Shown here: positions 56,904 to 64,000 of the stretch, piece by piece | How the letters are laid out: every line of letters begins with the position of its first letter | Numbering within the stretch: position 1 is the stretch's first letter | Source of the DNA: Plasmopara viticola | Lineage: Eukaryota; Oomycota; Peronosporomycetes; Peronosporales; Peronosporaceae | Assembly: GCA_001695595.3 (NCBI GenBank) | Contig: MBPM02000007.1 | Coordinates: 1 to 64,000, forward strand | DNA length: 64,000 nucleotides | Direction of reading: 5' to 3' | Notes under the pieces: model-generated | The model's database searches: none | Told to the model about the DNA's origin: nothing | What the model saw: the letters and a program-made list of their open reading frames with translations, nothing else | Made by a program: the position numbers and the translations under genes

Positions 56904-58507
56904 ATGGATGAATTCCTGGCTGATCTACGCGAGCTGGACGAGACGCAGGAGCGCGTGGAGGCTGTAAGTGACGGTATGATGCGCGTTCAGCGCACTGGGG
57001 ACGCATCAAAGGCACGGGAGATGACGGAATGCTGGATTCAGGCTTTGCGGGCTAGCGATTTTCAGTCGGAGCGCATGGCGTTTTTGTACGTGGCCAACCA
57101 CGTTCTACAAAAGACCCTGTTTAGCGAATCAGAAGACACCTGTAAGACACCTCTTTTCGTAAACTTATTTAGCCAGTATCTAGAAGAGGCTGTAGCGCTT
57201 GTGTGCAATTCCCCCATGGACCGACAAAATGTCACGCGGCTTCTCGAGTTATGGCATGAAAAACAGGTTTTTACAAATACCCAAGTGCTGAAGATGTGGC
57301 GCTGTACGGGTGAAGACTTGCCACACTTTTTAACTAGTGTGACATCCGTAGATGGAACAACAGAGTCTGATCAAGGCAAGAGGACGAGCATTGACGAAGA
57401 AATGGAGGAGCTGCCCGATAACCAAGATGCAGCAAGTGAATTTCATCACGTACTGCCCATGAAGCTCAATTCACATTCGGTCAATCCGGTTTTAAACATC
57501 CTTAAAAAGATCGACCATCACAAAACAGCGGTGAAGTTCTTAGACCAGCAAATTCAAGAGAGACACCAGAATGTGCTGAAAGACAATGTTGCGAAATATC
57601 AAACGGCAGCAAATATTGTCGAAGACAGATCAGCAGCAGCATCGCAGATCAAACAGCGCGTGGAGGAATGTTTGAAATTGATTAAAGTGCGCAATGTACG
57701 TAGGCAAAGTAAAGTTTGGAGGAATGGGCGGTGACTATCTTCTTTTTACTTTTAGAAATTCATCCGTGAAGTGAAAAGTTTAAGAGCGAAGCTGACGGAG
57801 GCTATTGCTGATATGATTGATTATGAGGTAACGGCATTGTTCAAAGTTTGATTTGTTTGCAAGAATTTGAAAAAGAGTGCAATTACAGGAAGAGGCAGCA
57901 ACCAAGACTGAGTTAAAACTCGAGGTTTGGCACAACATATATTGAAATCTGATAGCTTGTTCACAATTCGTACTGCTTTTCGTGGACCATTTTAGCAATG
58001 TGATGAAATTGACTTGGGACTCATGGACCTGGCAGATCATCAGAAGAAGTTTGCCGAAGAAGTAAGTGGGTTTGGTAATTTTAACAGCTTAATATGTAAT
58101 ATGATACCTTGTGGTAGTGGTCGCGGGCACGATTCGTTAGTTTGGAGCGTAGAAAACAGCGCGAGGAGATACAGCGTCAGAAGGTTGAAGAGATCGCTCG
58201 CCTGCATCAGGAGGCGATCGCAGAAAGCGCAATGCACGCTATGGATTTGGAAGCTGATATTAATGCGAACTCAGCATCAGAGCTACAGTCACTATCGAAG
58301 GAATTTAATGATCGTCCATTGGAAAAGGATGCCAAGACCGACAATGAGAACGAGCTTGTCTGGAATCCGTACGTGCTTACTTTAAAAGACGCAAGCGTCA
58401 TCTGTCCGTAAGTAGCTTACGATGTTTCTATCTTGTTTAGAATTCGTAAGGAACTTGTGCCACTGCGAAGTCTAAATGTGGATTGGGAAGACTGGCGAGA
58501 TCACTAG
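56904..58507 (+). CDS. RPRD/Rtt103-like protein with CTD-interacting domain, six exons
   Basis: Predicted to bind the phosphorylated C-terminal tail of RNA polymerase II and act in transcription termination or 3' processing. Residues about 1-135 form a CID (eight-helix domain; MDEFLADLRELDE, TECWIQALRASD, RMAFLYVANHVLQ, RLLELWHEKQVF). Residues after about 190 are charged and coiled-coil-like. Exons by GT...AG rules, all keeping frame: 56904-57695, 57756-57827, 57889-57924, 57996-58061, 58118-58407 and 58441-58507, ending TAG, for about 440 residues. Introns are 60, 61, 71, 56 and 33 bp; the last (GTAAGT...TTTAG) is exceptionally short. The final exon reads IRKELVPLRSLNVDWEDWRDH. The 57734 stop belongs to intron 1 read-through. 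Confidence 0.85.
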
Positions 58508-58665
58508 AACGCTGTTTATGATTTGAGAAGGTGGAGTTGTAATCGCTTTTACAAGTTCTGGTGCGAATGCTTGCTGAGCACGTTAATCAAATTATACATC
58601 GAGTGTACGATTTTTATGAGAAAGAACATGTTAATATATCGAGACATTTAACATCTTTCCATGCA

Positions 58666-59883
58666 TCACTTGAACAATGAAACTTTGGTGGGAAAAGCGT
58701 GCGCGTTTACAAACTTGAGCGGCGTCGCTCCTTTCCTAATTGCACCTTCTTGAGGCATCAATCTATTGTCCTTGAGCCAGTCTTCATTGTACAATTTGCT
58801 GCTGTAGCGCACACCACCGTCAGCAATGATCGTCACGATCGTGTGTCCCGGTCCAAGTTCACGAGCCATCTTCACTGCTCCGAGCACGTTAAGTGCACTG
58901 CTTGGACCAACAAATATGCCATCGTTGCGAAGCAAAAAATAGGCCATGTCTACGATCTCTTGATTAGTCGCAGTGATACCCTGATCAACGATCGATTCAC
59001 GCAGGTTCTGTGTCACTCGTGCCAGCGCTGCTACACCTTCTGCAATCGTAGAGCCCTCGGCCATGGGTACAATCTCAAATCCATCCTTGACAAAGCTCGT
59101 CGATTTACCGTTATTTATAAAGACCGCCATTGCTGCTGTCTCCTCCGGGTCGATAAGCCAAACCTTGATATCCGGATTTTGTTCTTTTAAAAATCGCGAT
59201 ATACCGGCGACAGTTCCAGCCGTTCCCGCGGACGTCACAAATCCGTCAATTTCTCCATTTACCTGGTGCCATATCTCCGGCGCCGTTCCTTCATAATGTG
59301 CTCGTAGGTTCGCAATATTGTCAAACTGATTTGGGTAGTAAGAGTTCGGTGTCGTTTCCGCGAGACGACGAGCAACATGGAAAAAGTGATTTTCTTTGTC
59401 CGCCATCGACGTCGTGGGTAAGATGTGTACTTGAGCGCCCATAGTTTTCATCATTTGTACCTTTTCCTGCGCTGTACTTTCTGGCATAGTCAGCAGTGTC
59501 TTGTAGCCTCGTGACGCTCCAAGTAGCGCAAGTGACACACCCGTGCTGCCCCCCGTGGCTTCAATAATAGTTCCTTCGGGTTGAAGTACACCGCGTTCTT
59601 CAGCATCCAAAATCAAAGACCTAGCCACTCGGTCTTTAATACTCCCGCTGGGATTCGCGTATTCAGCCTTCGCTAGAAGCCTGCATCCAGTGAGCTTTGA
59701 CAATGTCGAAAGCTCTAATAGAGGTGTGTTGCCGACAGAAGACAGAAGGTCGACCGAATTTGCCGCGGCACAGGAGCCCGAGTCATACATCTCTGGAACT
59801 CTTATGCTTGACACGCTGAAGAAGCGAGTCAATAAACGCTTACAGGGCCAATGGTGACGCACAACCGATATGCTGCTGTACAT
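58666..59883 (-). CDS. Mitochondrial cysteine-synthase-like PLP enzyme
   Basis: PLP-dependent beta-replacement enzyme of the cysteine synthase / cystathionine beta-synthase fold, making or modifying cysteine. The PLP lysine lies in NPSGSIKDR (Lys83 from this start). The substrate loop is ATGGSTGVSLA, and the phosphate-binding loop is TSAGTAGTVAG. The ATG at 59883 gives MYSSISVVRHHWPCKRLLTRF, an Arg-rich presequence that suggests mitochondrial import, and a 405-residue protein. An earlier ATG at 59925 would give 419. Upstream open codons start only with GTG. No CBS regulatory domains follow. It resembles fungal mitochondrial Mcy1-type proteins. It is convergent with the RPRD gene, with stops 158 bp apart. 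Confidence 0.9.
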   Translation of the reverse strand: MYSSISVVRHHWPCKRLLTRFFSVSSIRVPEMYDSGSCAAANSVDLLSSVGNTPLLELSTLSKLTGCRLLAKAEYANPSGSIKDRVARSLILDAEERGVLQPEGTIIEATGGSTGVSLALLGASRGYKTLLTMPESTAQEKVQMMKTMGAQVHILPTTSMADKENHFFHVARRLAETTPNSYYPNQFDNIANLRAHYEGTAPEIWHQVNGEIDGFVTSAGTAGTVAGISRFLKEQNPDIKVWLIDPEETAAMAVFINNGKSTSFVKDGFEIVPMAEGSTIAEGVAALARVTQNLRESIVDQGITATNQEIVDMAYFLLRNDGIFVGPSSALNVLGAVKMARELGPGHTIVTIIADGGVRYSSKLYNEDWLKDNRLMPQEGAIRKGATPLKFVNAHAFPTKVSLFK

Positions 59884-62800
59884 GGCGGTGGTGATACTTT
59901 CTTTCGCTAAAATGTCAATTAGCATTGTCACATTAGTCTTGGATTGGCATATATATGTTCTTTTGAGCACTTATGATTAAATGTTGAGTATTCCCGTAAA
60001 TTGAGTGTCTTTCTGCTTTTAATTCTTAAATCTGTGCTGAGTAGAAAGTAAAAACCGACGTGAATACAAACCCTAGTCTGATATGAAATACAAAAAAAAA
60101 TAATTTCGTGCTCTTACTATTTTTTCTGCATGATCATCTTTTGTAATAAATTGCTGCTCAGGTAAGTCCAGGAACGTAGTTGCAGTCTTGCTGGTTGGCT
60201 CGCTTTTTTCGATACCATATGTAACGACTAGTTCGAGAATAGACAAAGGATTTTTATCCCGGTTGGAAATGTCGATAATTGGTGACATTGGAAGGAAACT
60301 AAAAGCGGCCCTCAGTATAAAAGTCGTTAAGCACCTGCTTGCTTTTTAATAGCAAATTGTTTCGAACGAGATTGCCTCATCCTTTACATCCGCAGAAAAA
60401 TTTTTGGTGACAACTCATGGTCCCGCACCTCACGAATCGCCCATAATGAATGCATAATTCACATACGATCATTTACGACGTAACAAGGATCACTCTATCA
60501 CTTCATTAAACTACTGAACAGCTTCTACTTTTCACTGTTAGGCAACAGCGTACTGAAATCTTCGTTCAGCGTATGATACGATTAGAAGTCTCACTGTCTG
60601 AGCATTGACAGCATCATTCGAAAGTAAGTGAAATGCCTGGCTGCTAATTCAGCTTATGTCAAGTCGAGACAGGCAGCAAATTGATCTTCTTAGCTCACGT
60701 AGATGGTTAAGAGCTAGCAAATATCACGCCACCATGAATGAACAATTGTATTGGATGACATGGTGAATAAGCTAAATTAAAAGTGATCACCACTCACAAA
60801 TGTAAAAGTCCAAGGACGAGCAAAATTTCTAAAACAATCGACCTGCCAGCGAGCATCACGGGTAGTTGAAATAGTTCCAAGATAATTGATTTAAATGACT
60901 GAATTTCTTATTTTCTAGACCTGGTAGCGCTTTTGGCTCGTAATGAATAAATAGTATCATATAAGCAGTGAAGCTTTGGTCGCTCTGGAAGGTCAAGGAG
61001 GTATGTGTTCGGTATCACAGTGTAAAAGCTCTCCGGAAATGAAGATGCTTGATTTGATAATATTTTAGTCGTTTGGAGCAATCGCAATATGACGAAAGTT
61101 TTTTTCGTCAAATCGATTGTTTTTGTAGTTGAATAACCTCCAATGTAGCACCGATTTGTGGCGTGACTGTCGTTACCAGCAGCAACACTCAACACCATAG
61201 AATTACATTGCTTCATATATATACTGGTGCTGTGAAGAGGAATGTGTGGCTTCAGAATATCGGATCAAGAAATTAAGATCCAGAAGGCTTATAATGATTG
61301 GTATAAGAAAAAACGAAAATGGAAATAGTGCAGGATCTGAAGAAATTTTCAAAGACGGTACAAAAAATGATAGGCTTTATGATGGTAGCAGTATATGGCC
61401 GAGAGTCGCCAGTCAGAGCAGATCAGAATTTGAATTCGAAAGAGCTCTCCATTTAATATCATTTCTTTGTTTTCTTTAAAACTGAAAGCTTCTCCTTCGC
61501 TGGCTATGCCCCGCTCCTACCAAAAACCCAAGTCGATAGTCGACCACCAAAATAGCTTCCACGTGGACTGTGACACATTGTACCACTTGAAGCACAGGCT
61601 CAAAATTTGAGGCAAAGGTGCTCGTGACCGCTCAAAAGAAGCCAATCATCCTGTATTTATCGGTGCGAGCCACAAGGTAGGCAGTACAAGATTTACAAAA
61701 ATTCATTTTTCAGTCCGAACGTAACGTTCATTACTTAATTAGTGTGGTACGAATCTTGAAGTTCCTTCTGGTGATCTGTAGTTTGGTGCTTTTGCCTGTT
61801 GGTGTTCGGCTTCGTTGCATGGGTATTCAAAAAACTTGTAAATCTTAAACTTAAACTTCGTTGAAACAAACATCGCTATCCAATATTTCCTCGTGTATTC
61901 TTAGGGTACAAGACTATCCGATAGCGTAACTTTATCAGTGAGAGCCCGCCTTTGATGTGGTCTTTAAGTAAGAAAATGTCAACATTGCGCATTCTGATTA
62001 TTAATTTAAACGCAAAGTCTACCTTCTTCATCAAGACGAAATTTCCAAGCATTACCGAACATTAGGCGCTAAATATGAGCCTGAGCTATCTAATCTCTCG
62101 CCTTGCCTTCAAAGCTCGAGTCCTTGACGCTCTTAACCCGGCAGCAGGCAAGGCTTGGAATGCAGCTACCGCCTCGAGACCAATAACTCACTAAAATCTA
62201 CGAGCATTGCAATCTTTTCGTATGACAGATGCAGTATGGTGGTTCCATCTGTCCAAAACCTTTGCAAAATTCTAATAGACACTCTAGCTGATTAAGTTGA
62301 GTTTAAGTACAAGTGCTATCAGGTTTAAAGGGGTGCTACCAGGCTCGGCGGTGTCAAACACCTGGCAAAGGAGGCGTACAGGATTACATAAGCACCCGGC
62401 GAACGACCATTTACTATTTGCAGTCTGAGTTGGATTGACGTGCGCAGAAGAAAGCAGTCTGAATACTTGTTATTTTATCAGCATACTTATCTCGGTTTGG
62501 TCTTTTTAAATTGACCGGACTACAGGTCGGAACCATATTAATATCATGTTATTGTAAAACGTTTTCTTATACAGACTGGTTAGAATCTGGCCGTGCGGGA
62601 ACGCAATATTAAAGCGACTCGTAAATGACATTGTATACCCCTGTTTTTCATATATATTATTGAATATGCACTTGGCGATACTAACAGTGAACTATACTCG
62701 GACAGATGGCCCGTGAAATTAAACTTGAAGGCACATTGAGCAATCTGTGCGCCAAAACGCCACAATTTACTCCGACAAGCTATGAATAACTGTGTTTGCA

Positions 62801-63604
62801 AACAACAAAACTGCTTTTTGTCTACAAACTATACGCTCTTGTAAGCGAAGAAGGCTACGACATCCAAGACTTTTGCTTGCTCTTATAAGCACATTAATTT
62901 TGAGATTAGTGAGAAATAATTTTTTCGGCACCACGACTTGCTTACAATAATTTTGAGACCAGCTTCTTTACGAAACTGTGATCTGACTTCGCAAAAGTTA
63001 GCTAAATATAAACGATAGGCAAGAATTTCGCTTGCATTTACCGAAAAGTTTATGTAATGCTTTAAATATGGAGTATTGGTGATTATTAAACATCCACCAT
63101 TATATATGGTAGGCTCGGTATCGGTTTGTGACATCACGAGTAACTCATATAGCATGCTGCTGGGTGAATTGACCGCCGCAAGGACGTGTAACGGCATTTT
63201 ACAAACCTCACGTGTGTCACACAAATCTAGCGATATTTGGACGTCAAAAAAAGGCAATGCTCAAAGCTAAAAAATAATCCAGCACATGATTTGAAAGCCA
63301 CTGCTTTATGCATAATATTAGAAATGTCGGTACTCATAGGAAATCTACCCCACAGAGAGACTATTCGTCAGACGAAGGCAAGTTTATATTTGGATTCTAA
63401 GAGATATGTTCAATCTTGGTATTAAGATTTATACTAAACCTTGGATTCAGGCAGACAGCGATCGGTAACTCGTAATATTTTTGACAGGAGAATGTCAGAG
63501 ACGTAACTTACACTGCGTCTAAGCAAAAAGCTACGTCCGCCTCATTGTGACTGTTAGCGCTTTTGTTTCATCTATAACTAAGCCTCTAAGCCGATCCAAT
63601 TATA
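59884..63604. other. Intergenic, mostly unassigned
   Basis: Includes a 71-codon minus ORF at 60073-60288 (listed separately). At 61246-61479 an open stretch begins with GTG and lacks domains. Short words near 62300-62400 (GTGCTACCAGG ... CACCTGGCAAAGGAGG) resemble 56610-56650 and may be bits of an old repeat. Nothing else recognised. Confidence 0.45.
60073..60288 (-). CDS. Hypothetical 71-aa protein (doubtful)
   Basis: An ATG-started ORF upstream of, and on the same strand as, the PLP enzyme. It is polar and charged without repeats, with FLDLPEQQFITKDDHAEKIVRA near the end. I do not recognise it. It could be one exon of a larger gene, as short introns are common here. No RNA evidence is possible from sequence alone. 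Confidence 0.25.
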   Translation of the reverse strand: MSPIIDISNRDKNPLSILELVVTYGIEKSEPTSKTATTFLDLPEQQFITKDDHAEKIVRARNYFFLYFISD

Positions 63605-64000
63605 GATGAGTCAATTCGCTCACTCGTCTCAGGGCATGTTAGAAGGGCTGAGCAAGCTTGTATAGCTGCTTGAAGTGATGGAGCGCAAGATTTGGTCTTG
63701 CGAGAATCTGACGCGATGCGCATTTAAAAGGCTATCAATTAGTTATGAAAGCACTCTGCTGGAGCACCTTCAGTATACGATGGCGGAGTAGTCCTCGGTG
63801 TTATTGGTTCATACAGCAGAGGCTTCGTCTAAGACGAAAACTCCTCAAAATAAGCGTGAAGACTTTCGAATCAAGAAAAATAGTATTTTCTGCTTCGGGT
63901 CAACGATGTAGAAATGTTCATCATATTTGTACAGAGCAACAAAGAGTAGCTCTAGCCATCTTGATGCTTGGTGGGAGAGCACATGAGAAGGCGCTTGCAT
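63605..64000 (+). pseudogene. Probable gypsy gag fragment running off the window
   Basis: The plus strand contains EQQRVALAILMLGGRAHEKALA at about 63930-64000, resembling the gag helix QRVAFAxxxLxGRAxxWA of oomycete gypsy elements. The earlier part starts MSQFAHSSQGMLEGLSKLV and has stops. It continues beyond the window. Confidence 0.45.

Overview
The window reads as the left end of an oomycete chromosome, most likely Phytophthora or downy-mildew type. This is an inference. It rests on a terminal (CCCTAAA)n tract, i.e. TTTAGGG telomeres, followed by decayed Ty3/gypsy elements, genes with very short introns, and compact conserved genes only after about 44 kb. No plant-style gene or organellar sequence was seen.

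Telomere and subtelomere (1-7.4 kb). A 280-bp telomere tract is followed by a nearly complete Penelope-like retroelement (PLE) of about 4 kb with no endonuclease domain. Next come a 577-bp fragment of its 5' end and an older internal telomere tract. The PLE has two overlapping reading frames joined by a predicted -1 frameshift site. It also has a hammerhead-ribozyme fold in its leader, repeated in the partial copy, and a 3' hairpin directly followed by a telomere-complementary tail. Its orientation (3' end inward) fits priming of reverse transcription from the telomeric G-strand overhang. The partial copy ends exactly at a telomere-like motif inside ORF1. Composite subtelomeric repeats and minisatellites follow.

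Repeat-rich, gene-poor zone (7.4-44 kb). It holds a decayed gypsy element on the minus strand (15.6-21.7 kb, LTRs recognisable), a gypsy element on the plus strand (24.9-29.8 kb, 154-bp LTRs, many stops), a third gypsy fragment with an inverted LTR and TTTAGGG repeats inserted into its pol region (31.1-32.5 kb), and an internally deleted LINE with a 10-bp target duplication (41.8-42.9 kb). The only intact-looking gene encodes a single-pass membrane protein (22.9-24.1 kb), preceded by a broken duplicate of its own promoter and N-terminus. Long stretches (7.4-15.6 kb and 32.5-41.8 kb) show nothing recognisable.

Genic zone (44-60 kb). An amidase-signature enzyme is broken by an exact 59-bp tandem duplication. 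A calpain-fold protein has zinc-binding ends and has lost its catalytic Cys and His. An RPRD/Rtt103-like CTD-interacting protein has five introns, one of only 33 bp. Convergent to it is a mitochondrial cysteine-synthase-like PLP enzyme. A short LINE derivative with a 12-bp target duplication lies between the amidase and calpain genes. The window ends in what looks like another retroelement gag.
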